Positions 15,657-23,762 of a stretch of 64,000 bases of DNA are shown here, one piece after another. A program made the position numbers and the translations under genes. The stretch covers positions 620,001 to 684,000 of the forward strand of contig NZ_JAUOTO010000004.1 in NCBI RefSeq assembly GCF_030546645.1, given 5' to 3'. The first letter of the stretch is position 1. Each line of letters opens with the position of its first letter. The notes under the pieces were generated by a model, which ran no database searches, was not told the DNA's origin, and saw only the letters and a program-made list of their open reading frames with translations. This DNA comes from Flavitalea plasmicola. Its GTDB lineage: Bacteria; Bacteroidota; Bacteroidia; Chitinophagales; Chitinophagaceae.

Positions 15657-17372
15657 ATGCCCGGAGATTCACTAAAGATCAATACGAGCGCGGTGCCGCA
15701 GAATACCTACGATGCCATTGTCATAGGCAGCGGCATCAGTGGCGGGTGGGCGGCCAAAGAGCTTACTGAAAAAGGATTGAGAACGCTCATGCTGGAGAGA
15801 GGGCGTAATTTCGAGCATATAAAGGATTATAAGACCACCAATAACGCTCCCTGGGAATTTCCGCATCGCGGCAAGGTGACACAACAGGAGCTGACCGATC
15901 ATCCTTACATTGGCCGTACCTGGGGTACCAAGGAGGAAGTTATAAAATACTGGTCCAAAGATGTGGATTGTCCCTATACGGAGACCAAGCCTTTCAACTG
16001 GTGGCGTTCCTATCAGCTGGGAGGGCGTAGTATTCTTTGGGGCCGGCAAAGCTACCGGTGGAGCGACTTTGATTTCGGGGCCAACGCCAAGGATGGATGG
16101 GCTGTCGACTGGCCGATACGATATAAGGACCTGGCGCCATGGTACGACCATGTGGAGCGTTTTGCCGGCATCAGCGGCTCTGTCGAGGGGCTGCCTCAAT
16201 TACCGGATGGCCAGTTCCTTCCACCGATGGAATTGAATTGCGTGGAAAAGGATGTGGCTTCCAGGATCAAAGCGCATTGGAAGGACCAACGGCATATGAT
16301 CATCGGTCGTGTCGCCAACCTGACCGCACCTATACCGGGGCGTACGCAGTGCCAGTTCCGCAATCGCTGCTGGGAAGGTTGTCCGTTCGGGGGCTATTTC
16401 AGCACGCAATCCTCCACGCTGCCCGCGGCGATGGCGACGGGCAAGCTAACGGTGCGGCCATATTCCATCGTCACAAAGATCCTGTATGACAAGGATACGA
16501 AGAAGGCGAAGGGGGTAGAGATCCTTGATTCCGAGAACAACAATACATATCAGTATTATTCGAAGATCGTCTTTGTAAATGCCAGCGCTTTGAACAGCGC
16601 CTGGGTCCTGATGAATTCGGCGACGCATGTATGGCCGGACGGGCTGGGCAGCAGCAGTGGAGAGCTGGGGCATAATATCATGGATCACCATTATAACGTA
16701 GGTGCATCGGGAACGATCGAGGGCTATGAAGATAAATATGTGTATGGCCGGCGTGCGAATGGTTTTTATATCGTGCGGTTTGCCAACCTGCATGGGGACA
16801 AACGTGATTACCTGAGGGGCTTTGGCTACCAGGGCAGTGCGAGCAGGCAGGATTGGAAGCGGGATGTAGCCGAGCTGGGTATTGGGCTCAGCCTGAAGGA
16901 AACTTTGACGGAGCCGGGACAATGGACCATGGGCATGACGGGATTCGGAGAGCTGCTGCCTTATCATGAGAACAAGATATCGTTGGACAAGGAGAAGAAA
17001 GATAAATGGGGGCTGCCTGTTCTGAATATGGATGCGGAGCTGAAAGAGAATGAGAAGAAGATGCGAAAGGATATGCTTTCGGAGGGTGTGGCTATGCTGG
17101 AAGCCGCGGGCTTTAAAAACGTGCATTCATGGGACAATGGTCATCATGTGGGGGATGGCATCCATGAGATGGGATCGGCGCGTATGGGCAAGGATCCAAA
17201 GACATCCGTACTCAATGGCAATAACCAGGTGTGGGATGCTAAAAATGTTTTTGTGACGGATGGGGCCTGTATGACCTCAGCCGCCTGCCAGAATCCTTCG
17301 TTGACTTATATGGCATTGACGACCAGGGCAGCGGATTTTGCGGTGAGCGAATTGAAAAAAGGAAACATTTAA
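15657..17372 (+). CDS. GMC family oxidoreductase, copy 2 (paralogue of copy 1)
   Basis: A 571-residue FAD enzyme that starts three bases after the stop of copy 1 and is alignable with it along its whole length, well over half the residues being identical by eye. It has a 12-residue N-terminal extension, GSGISGG for FAD, and the same cysteine cluster (Cys232, Cys238, Cys242 in CQFRNRCWEGC), IHEMGSARMG and CQNPSLTYMA. Thus both copies keep all cofactor and catalytic residues and neither looks like a decaying duplicate. They may form a heteromer or share one small subunit with different substrates. No signal peptide is visible; export with the Tat-type small subunit is inferred. Confidence 0.92.
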   Translation: MPGDSLKINTSAVPQNTYDAIVIGSGISGGWAAKELTEKGLRTLMLERGRNFEHIKDYKTTNNAPWEFPHRGKVTQQELTDHPYIGRTWGTKEEVIKYWSKDVDCPYTETKPFNWWRSYQLGGRSILWGRQSYRWSDFDFGANAKDGWAVDWPIRYKDLAPWYDHVERFAGISGSVEGLPQLPDGQFLPPMELNCVEKDVASRIKAHWKDQRHMIIGRVANLTAPIPGRTQCQFRNRCWEGCPFGGYFSTQSSTLPAAMATGKLTVRPYSIVTKILYDKDTKKAKGVEILDSENNNTYQYYSKIVFVNASALNSAWVLMNSATHVWPDGLGSSSGELGHNIMDHHYNVGASGTIEGYEDKYVYGRRANGFYIVRFANLHGDKRDYLRGFGYQGSASRQDWKRDVAELGIGLSLKETLTEPGQWTMGMTGFGELLPYHENKISLDKEKKDKWGLPVLNMDAELKENEKKMRKDMLSEGVAMLEAAGFKNVHSWDNGHHVGDGIHEMGSARMGKDPKTSVLNGNNQVWDAKNVFVTDGACMTSAACQNPSLTYMALTTRAADFAVSELKKGNI

Positions 17373-17401
17373 GCTTCAAGCGACAAGCTGCAAGCTACAA
17401 G
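17371..17401. repeat. Array of the AAGCNNC heptamer repeat
   Basis: Four heptamers (AAGCTTC, AAGCGAC, AAGCTGC, AAGCTAC) followed by AAG start at the stop codon of GMC copy 2 and occupy half of the 62-base gap to the small subunit. Unlike the other two sites, no inverse arm is present here. Confidence 0.75.
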
Positions 17402-17434
17402 TGAAATATTAAGTGTAAATTTTAAAATGTTACT

Positions 17435-18013
17435 ATGAACAGAAGAGATGCAATTTCGAGAGTAAGCTTGCTGCTGGGAGGAACGATCCTGGGAGCCGAA
17501 GCTTTTCTGTCCGGATGTTCGCAACCTGAAAAGAACATCGGGGGCGCCGGCATTAATTTCTCGAATGATGACGTCGCCTTTTTGGATGAGGTCGCAGAGA
17601 CGATCCTGCCGGCCACGGATACGCCAGGGGCTAAAGAAGCCAAGGTTGGGGAGTTCATGACCCGTATTGTCCGGGATTGCTATACGGATAAGGACCAGAA
17701 AATATTCATCGACGGCATGCAAAAGCTGAACGAAAGCAGCAAGAAGAAGTATGGCCATGGATTCCAGGACATCAAGCCGGAGGAAAGACATGATCTGCTG
17801 GTGGAGATGGATAAAGAACAGAAAGCATATGCGGCCAAGAAAAAAGAGGAAGATCCAACGCACTATTTCCGCATGATGAAGGAGCTGACCTTATGGGGCT
17901 ATTTCACTTCCGAGCCGGGCGCTACGAAGGCATTGCGCTATGTTGCAGTGCCGGGAAAGTATGAGGGATGCATCGATTATAAGAAAGGCGAGAAGGCCTG
18001 GGCGACCACATAG
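17435..18013 (+). CDS. Gluconate 2-dehydrogenase subunit 3 family protein (Tat small subunit)
   Basis: A 192-residue small (gamma-type) subunit of membrane-associated sugar dehydrogenases. The N-terminus is a twin-arginine signal (NRRDAISRVSLLLGG) that ends in a lipobox (LSGC, Cys28), so the protein may be both Tat-exported and lipid-anchored. The mature part has the family pattern DVAFLDEVAETILPATDTPGAKEAKVGEFM (in two stretches) and a C-terminal MMKELTLWGYFTSEPG. In related enzymes this subunit carries the folded GMC flavoprotein across the membrane, which explains why the two GMC genes upstream lack signals. It closes the plus-strand arm; a bidirectional terminator follows at 18033. Confidence 0.92.
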   Translation: MNRRDAISRVSLLLGGTILGAEAFLSGCSQPEKNIGGAGINFSNDDVAFLDEVAETILPATDTPGAKEAKVGEFMTRIVRDCYTDKDQKIFIDGMQKLNESSKKKYGHGFQDIKPEERHDLLVEMDKEQKAYAAKKKEEDPTHYFRMMKELTLWGYFTSEPGATKALRYVAVPGKYEGCIDYKKGEKAWATT

Positions 18014-18032
18014 AAGTAAATTCACCTTAATA

Positions 18033-18072
18033 TAGGGCAGGGGACCACAGCTCCGCTGCCCTACTATTTTTT
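18033..18072. terminator. Bidirectional hairpin terminator
   Basis: TAGGGCAG (18033-18040) pairs with CTGCCCTA (18056-18063), and a run of six T follows at 18066-18071. It closes the GMC/small-subunit operon. It overlaps the last codons of the convergent small lipoprotein gene. Confidence 0.7.
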
Positions 18073-18378
18073 ATTGATCACAGCAAAATCCTTAGAGACC
18101 GTCCCTTTGATAATCCCTGTCGTATCTCCACCTTCTTCCCTGAACAGGTGTACCTTAAACTCGCAGTCGTAATATTCTTTCCCGTCGAAGTACGCCACAT
18201 CTTCTATCTTGAAGCGAAAGTGCGTTGAGTCGCGCAGCTGTTCCTTCATCAGGTGGGCGGTCATGGCTTTTTCCAGGTTGTCTTTTATCTCAGCAGGAGA
18301 GAGCCGTCTTTTACAACCGATTGCTATTGTCAGCAGGGATGTTGATGCAGTGAAAAGAAAAATAGATGAAATGCGCAT
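18064..18378 (-). CDS. Small lipoprotein of unknown function
   Basis: A 104-residue protein that I do not recognise. The signal segment ISSIFLFTASTSLLTIAIGC ends in a lipobox with Cys22, so it is probably a lipoprotein. The rest is charged: KRRLSPAEIKDNLEKAM suggests a helix, followed by beta-rich FRFKIEDVAYFDGKEYYDCEFKV with one further Cys (position 73). The alternating pattern looks like a small beta-sheet domain. It is alone on the minus strand between the sugar-oxidation locus and the SusC gene. The length, start and lipobox make it credible as a gene, but no family is claimed. Confidence 0.65.
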   Translation of the reverse strand: MRISSIFLFTASTSLLTIAIGCKRRLSPAEIKDNLEKAMTAHLMKEQLRDSTHFRFKIEDVAYFDGKEYYDCEFKVHLFREEGGDTTGIIKGTVSKDFAVINKK

Positions 18379-18572
18379 GGGTTGTGACTTTTCATAAAAT
18401 GTAACGGTATATCTTTTAGATATCCTTAAGGGTTAGACACTAGCAAGTGTAGTTAATAAAAGTACAAGAAAAAGTTAAAAAAATATCATTACATTCAGCT
18501 ATTCTCTGGTACTTTCATATATTAATCGTCACGGCTTAAACCAGCCTATGTAAAAAACGATTATCCTTGCAT

Positions 18573-21500
18573 ATGCCATTCAAAACTAACGCTCTTCTAA
18601 GGGCATGCCTATTCCTATGCCTTTTTCTTCCCTCTCATCTTCTTTTTGCACAGAAAAAAATCACCGGTAAGGTCCTCAGCGGCGGGGATAAACAGCCATT
18701 GTTGGGTGCGACGGTGGAAGTCAAGGGGAGAAAAACGGCTACACAGACTGCTGCCGATGGGACTTTCACCATCGAGGCAGCCGACAACAGTACATTAGTG
18801 ATCACATCCGTGGGGTTTGTCAAACTGGAGATCCCGGTGGGAGGAAGGTCTTCTCTCGGGGATATTTCTCTTGCGGTAACGACAGCCTCGTTGAATGAGA
18901 TCGTAGTCACGGGTTATGCCACACAGCGTAAAAAAGATCTTACGGGCGCTGTATCGGTGGTGGATCTTGCGGATGCCAGGAAGCAGCCGGTGCCCGATGT
19001 GGTGAATATGCTGCAGGGGCAGGCTTCGGGCGTAGCGGTCGTGGGTTCCGGTCAGCCGGGACAGGCCCCTGTGATACGGATCAGGGGATTCAATTCATTC
19101 GGTAATAACACACCCTTGTATGTTGTTGATGGCGTGCCGACGCAGAATGTAAACGATCTTAATCCCAACGATGTATCCAGCATGCAGGTGCTGAAGGATG
19201 CCGGCGCCGCCAGTATTTATGGATCGCGCGCTTCAAATGGCATCATCGTCATTACAACCAGAAGGGGAACCGGCAAGGTTAAAGTATCGTATGATGGATA
19301 TTATGGGCTGCAGGTGCCGAAGGGAGGAAATGTCTGGGACATATTGAATCCCACGGAGGGCGGGCAGCTGCTGTTCAAGGCGGGGCAGAATTACAACGCG
19401 CTTAATCCGACGCTGCAAAAGCCTGTAGGCAGCAATATTTACGGGTATGGCGCTACTCCGGTGATGCCGGATTTCCTGGTCAACGGTACGGTGGGGTCGA
19501 CAACCAATACGGGAGGATTTGCGTCCGGCTCGCCAGCAGCCGATCCGTCATTGTATTTTGCGGATCCAACGGGCGCTAAATATTACCAGATCGCTGCCGC
19601 CAACAAGGCCGGTACGGACTGGTACCATGAGATATTCAAGAAGAAGCCCATCCAGCAGCACAATGTCACGCTCTCCGGCGGCAACGACCAGAGCAGCTAT
19701 CTTTTCTCCTTCAACTATTTCAATCAGCAGGGGACGCTGATCAATACGTATCTCAAGCGGTACACCATACGTGCCAACACCACCTATAAGGTAGGTAAGA
19801 TAGTGAGGGTAGGCGAGAATATCGCTTATTCGGCAACGCAGAACCCGCAGGCCGTCAGCGGCATCCTGGTAGAAGGCAGCGCCATTGGATATGCCATGCG
19901 TGAAAATCCCATCATCCCTGTGCATGATATAAAAGGAGGCTATGCGGGCACTGCTCCGAAAGGGTTGAACAATCCCAGGAACCCAGTGGCATTGCAGGCG
20001 AATACGGGTGATGACAGGGGATTAGCCGGGAGGCTTTTCGGGAATGTGTATGGTGAAATAGATCTGATCAAGGGTCTGACTTTCCGCACCAGCTATGGTG
20101 GTGAATATTATTATGGATGGAGCCACACTTTCAATAAGCCCGACTTTTATAATGCCGAGCCACAATATACCCAGCCCGGCTATAACGAATCTTCCTACAA
20201 CGGGACAGACTGGACCTGGAGCAATACCTTCACTTACAACCTGGTGAAGGGAGATCATAATCTCAAGCTGGTGGGCGGCATGGAGAGCCGTCAATTCATC
20301 AACCATAATATTGGGGGATCCATCCAGGGATTTTTCTCCTGGGATCCTAACTATGTCAATCTTTCCACCGGATCTGGTACTCCTACCACTTACAGTAACG
20401 CCAATCCCATCATCGGCTATAGTCCGACTTCCGCGAACTATAAAGCGCCAGTGGGCGCCGGCGAGAGCCTGGTGTCGTATTTTGCACGCGCCGATTATAT
20501 CTTTTCGGAAAAATATTTGTTAGGGGCTACTTTCCGTCGTGATGGTTCCTCCAAGTTCATCACCAACCGCTGGGGTAATTTTTATGCGGTCAGTGCGGGA
20601 TGGCGGATCTCCCAGGAAAGCTTCCTGAAAGACGCGCACTGGATCACGGACCTGAAGATCCGGGGATCATATGGCATCATGGGCAACCAGTTCAATGCCC
20701 TTGGCACGAACTCCTATACGCTGTATGGGTCCAACAAGCAAACGACTTATTATGACATTACGGGCAGTGGCAACTCCGTTGTATATGGCCTAAGTCAATC
20801 CCAGATCGGCAATCCCAATGCTAAATGGGAGCAGGATGGCAATGCCAATGTCGGGTTTGATCTCACTGTTTTGCAAGGCAAGCTGACTGTCAGCCTGGAT
20901 TGGTATAATAAGAGCATTAAGGACCTGCTGTTCCAGACCACGCTGCTGGGTGCGGAGGGTGCGGCGACTGTTCCGGCTTATAATGTGGGCCGTATGAAGA
21001 ATTCGGGTATCGACCTGATGATCTCCGGCCAGACAGACCTGACCCGTGATCTGAAACTGACGGGATCATTGACCTTTACTACGGTGAGCAATAAGATACA
21101 GCAGATAGATGCCAACGGCTCTAAATATTTCGATCTTGATGGCCGGCGGTTCAATGGAAGCTTTATTGTCCGCAATGCCGTAGGCCATCCTGTCAGCTCA
21201 TTCTATGGGTACAAGATCATCGGATTCTGGAACAGCCAGGCGGAGCTGGATGCGGCGGATCTTTCAGCGCAGAAAGCCACCGGCAATCCCAATGCCAAAT
21301 ACCAGGCGGACGAGGGAATCGGCCGTTTCCGTTATGCCGACAATACGAAACAGGGATTTATAGACGCCACCAGCAAGACATTCCTGGGTAACCCAAGTCC
21401 GAAATTCACCTATGGACTCAACCTGGGCCTGGATTACAAGCATTTTGACTTCAGTGTATTCCTGTACGGCGTGTATGGCAACGATATCTGGAACAATGTG

Positions 21501-21929
21501 AAATGGTGGACGGATTTTTACGGGTCTTTCCCGGGTGCTGCCTCCAGCAAGACCGCCCTGTATAATTCATGGACTTTTGACAACCATAATGCCAAGGGGC
21601 CTATCCAGGATGCCGTGAATGGAAGCAATGGCAGTACGAATACGGTACCTAATTCATATTTCGTGGAAAAAGGGTCTTATCTGCGCGCGAAGAACATGAC
21701 GCTGGGCTATACATTCGGGACCAGCAATCTTAACAAGATAGGCATATCCAGGGTGCGGGCTTATCTGCAGGCCGCCAACCTTTTCACCATCACGAAATAC
21801 TCCGGTGTAGACCCCGAGATCTCTGTCAATTCAATGAATGGCCAGAACTCTGCAACGGACTTTGGTGTGGATGAGGGCTCTTATGCCAATCCCCGTCAAT
21901 ATTTACTTGGATTACAGATCACATTTTAG
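18573..21929 (+). CDS. SusC/RagA family TonB-linked outer membrane protein
   Basis: A 1118-residue TonB-dependent porin that works with the SusD lipoprotein downstream. The ATG at 18573 is preferred over a TTG six bases earlier. A signal peptide (LLRACLFLCLFLPSHLLFAQ) precedes a carboxypeptidase-regulatory-like domain (KKITGKVLSGGDKQPLLG, about 25-100). Next come the TonB box/plug entry (VVTGYATQRKKDLTGAV), the plug (IRIRGFNSFGNN, PLYVVDGVP, ASIYGSRASNGIIVITT) and a 22-strand-type barrel ending GLQITF. No STN domain is present, so it is not part of a FecR-type relay. The partners point to uptake of an oligosaccharide, which is not identified; no glycoside hydrolase gene adjoins. Confidence 0.95.
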   Translation: MPFKTNALLRACLFLCLFLPSHLLFAQKKITGKVLSGGDKQPLLGATVEVKGRKTATQTAADGTFTIEAADNSTLVITSVGFVKLEIPVGGRSSLGDISLAVTTASLNEIVVTGYATQRKKDLTGAVSVVDLADARKQPVPDVVNMLQGQASGVAVVGSGQPGQAPVIRIRGFNSFGNNTPLYVVDGVPTQNVNDLNPNDVSSMQVLKDAGAASIYGSRASNGIIVITTRRGTGKVKVSYDGYYGLQVPKGGNVWDILNPTEGGQLLFKAGQNYNALNPTLQKPVGSNIYGYGATPVMPDFLVNGTVGSTTNTGGFASGSPAADPSLYFADPTGAKYYQIAAANKAGTDWYHEIFKKKPIQQHNVTLSGGNDQSSYLFSFNYFNQQGTLINTYLKRYTIRANTTYKVGKIVRVGENIAYSATQNPQAVSGILVEGSAIGYAMRENPIIPVHDIKGGYAGTAPKGLNNPRNPVALQANTGDDRGLAGRLFGNVYGEIDLIKGLTFRTSYGGEYYYGWSHTFNKPDFYNAEPQYTQPGYNESSYNGTDWTWSNTFTYNLVKGDHNLKLVGGMESRQFINHNIGGSIQGFFSWDPNYVNLSTGSGTPTTYSNANPIIGYSPTSANYKAPVGAGESLVSYFARADYIFSEKYLLGATFRRDGSSKFITNRWGNFYAVSAGWRISQESFLKDAHWITDLKIRGSYGIMGNQFNALGTNSYTLYGSNKQTTYYDITGSGNSVVYGLSQSQIGNPNAKWEQDGNANVGFDLTVLQGKLTVSLDWYNKSIKDLLFQTTLLGAEGAATVPAYNVGRMKNSGIDLMISGQTDLTRDLKLTGSLTFTTVSNKIQQIDANGSKYFDLDGRRFNGSFIVRNAVGHPVSSFYGYKIIGFWNSQAELDAADLSAQKATGNPNAKYQADEGIGRFRYADNTKQGFIDATSKTFLGNPSPKFTYGLNLGLDYKHFDFSVFLYGVYGNDIWNNVKWWTDFYGSFPGAASSKTALYNSWTFDNHNAKGPIQDAVNGSNGSTNTVPNSYFVEKGSYLRAKNMTLGYTFGTSNLNKIGISRVRAYLQAANLFTITKYSGVDPEISVNSMNGQNSATDFGVDEGSYANPRQYLLGLQITF

Positions 21930-21959
21930 TGCTTATTGCTAAAGACAAAAAATATCAAA

Positions 21960-23756
21960 ATGAACATTAAGAAATATTTGCCCTATATCGGTGTCGCATT
22001 GACCGCCTCTACCTTGCTGATCGTCGGCTGCAGCAGAGGATTCCTGGATAAGCCTGCCCTGGGTGCACTTGTTCCCTCGCAGGTAAATAACAAAGCGGGG
22101 GTCACAGCCCTGCTGATGGGCTCTTATGCCATCCTGGACGGTCAGGGCCAGGGGAATGCCGCCGTTGGCGGAGGAAACGGATGGGAAGCTTCGCCTAGCA
22201 ACTGGATCTATGGCAGCGTGGCGGGCGGCGATTCCCATAAAGGCAGCAGTATCAGCGACCAACCTCCTATCGTGCCGATAGCCAATGCACAGGAGATCCC
22301 TTCCAATGGATTCTTCAATAACAAATGGAGGGCTTTGTATGAAGGCGTCACCCGTTGTAATTCAACATTGGCCACACTGGCGGCTTCTACCGATCCTTAT
22401 ATCTCGGCAGCGGACCGCACGGAATTTTCCGCCGAAGCCAAATTCCTGCGGGCCCATTTTTATTTCGAGCTGCGGCGCTTCTTCCATATGGTGCCCTGGA
22501 TCGACGAGACTACCAAGGATTTCAACCAGCCCAACGATAAGGACATCTATCCCCAGATAGAGGCTGACCTGAAGGTAGCGGTCGACAGCCTGCCTGTGAC
22601 CCAGACCAATGTCGGGGCGATCAATAAATGGGGAGCCATGTGCTACCTGGCGAAAGTATACCTGTATGAAAAGAAGTATACGGAAGCCAAGGCCCTGTTC
22701 GACCAGGTGATCCCCAATACTTATGGGGGCCCCGGGGCCGGCGGGGTAACTTCCAACAATTTATCCTATGGACTGACGGACAGGTTTGCTGATAATTTCG
22801 ATGCGTCGGCAAAGAACAATAAGGAGTCAGTGTTTGCGATACAAATGACCGCCCATGATGGGACCAATTCCATCGCTCATGCCAATGGCGGCGACATGCT
22901 GAATTTCCCTTATAACAGTCCTTTCCGGTGCTGCGGCTTTTTCCAACCGTCTGTGGACCTTGCCAATTCATACCGTACGGATGCCGGCGGGCTGCCCTAT
23001 GTGACGGATTATAATAGTCACGCTGTTGCGAATGATCAGGGAATCGCCTCGGACAAGCCCTTTACACCGGATGCGGGCAACCTGGATCCCCGTATTGACT
23101 GGACGATTGCCCGGAGAGGCATACCCGTGCATGACTGGGGTCTGCATCCTGGCAATAACTGGATTCGCGACCAGGGTTCAGCCGGGCCTTATTCCAACAA
23201 GAAGAACCTATACTGGCAGGCTACCGCCGGGACCTATTCCGATCAGAGCACCTGGGCGCCCGGATCGGCGATCAATTACTGTATTATCCGTTTTGCGGAT
23301 GTGCTGCTGATGGCCGCTGAATGCGAAGCTCAATTAGGCAATTTCGCCCAGGCTGAAACCTATGTGAATTTTGTCCGGGCCAGGGCAGCCAAACCTGTCA
23401 ATATCCTGCACAAATATATCGATGATACCAAGCCGATGGGTGGGTTTTCAGCAACTCCGGCCGCTAATTATGTCATCAGTCAATATGCACCCGGAGCTTT
23501 TAACGCGACTACCGCGTTGCCGGCCATCTATTTCGAACGAAAGCTGGAGCTTGCCTGCGAAGGCCATCGTTTCTTTGACCTGGCAAGATGGGGTATTGCG
23601 GCGACGGCGCTGAATGCGTATTTTGCATATGAAAGACAGATCACCGGTGATCTGTCGACAGGTAATTTTACAGCAGACAAGAATGAATATTTCCCCATTC
23701 CACAGGCGCAGATCGATCTGAGCAACGGGAAGCTGAAACAGAACAAGGGGTATTGA
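21960..23756 (+). CDS. SusD/RagB family nutrient-binding lipoprotein
   Basis: A 598-residue surface lipoprotein that caps the SusC porin and binds the ligand. The ATG at 21960 gives a normal signal (YLPYIGVALTASTLLIVGC) with lipidated Cys24; an in-frame TTG at 21936 adds eight residues without benefit. The SusD hallmarks are FLDKPALGALVPSQ after the anchor, the helical TPR-like part (EAKFLRAHFYFELRRFF, YLAKVYLYEKKYTEAKALFDQVI) and the C-terminal FADVLLMAAECEAQLGN, YFERKLELACEGHRFFDLARWG and EYFPIPQAQIDLS. It follows the SusC gene after 30 bases and ends six bases before the cytochrome/FG-GAP gene, so the three are one operon. Confidence 0.95.
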   Translation: MNIKKYLPYIGVALTASTLLIVGCSRGFLDKPALGALVPSQVNNKAGVTALLMGSYAILDGQGQGNAAVGGGNGWEASPSNWIYGSVAGGDSHKGSSISDQPPIVPIANAQEIPSNGFFNNKWRALYEGVTRCNSTLATLAASTDPYISAADRTEFSAEAKFLRAHFYFELRRFFHMVPWIDETTKDFNQPNDKDIYPQIEADLKVAVDSLPVTQTNVGAINKWGAMCYLAKVYLYEKKYTEAKALFDQVIPNTYGGPGAGGVTSNNLSYGLTDRFADNFDASAKNNKESVFAIQMTAHDGTNSIAHANGGDMLNFPYNSPFRCCGFFQPSVDLANSYRTDAGGLPYVTDYNSHAVANDQGIASDKPFTPDAGNLDPRIDWTIARRGIPVHDWGLHPGNNWIRDQGSAGPYSNKKNLYWQATAGTYSDQSTWAPGSAINYCIIRFADVLLMAAECEAQLGNFAQAETYVNFVRARAAKPVNILHKYIDDTKPMGGFSATPAANYVISQYAPGAFNATTALPAIYFERKLELACEGHRFFDLARWGIAATALNAYFAYERQITGDLSTGNFTADKNEYFPIPQAQIDLSNGKLKQNKGY

Positions 23757-23762
23757 GAACGC

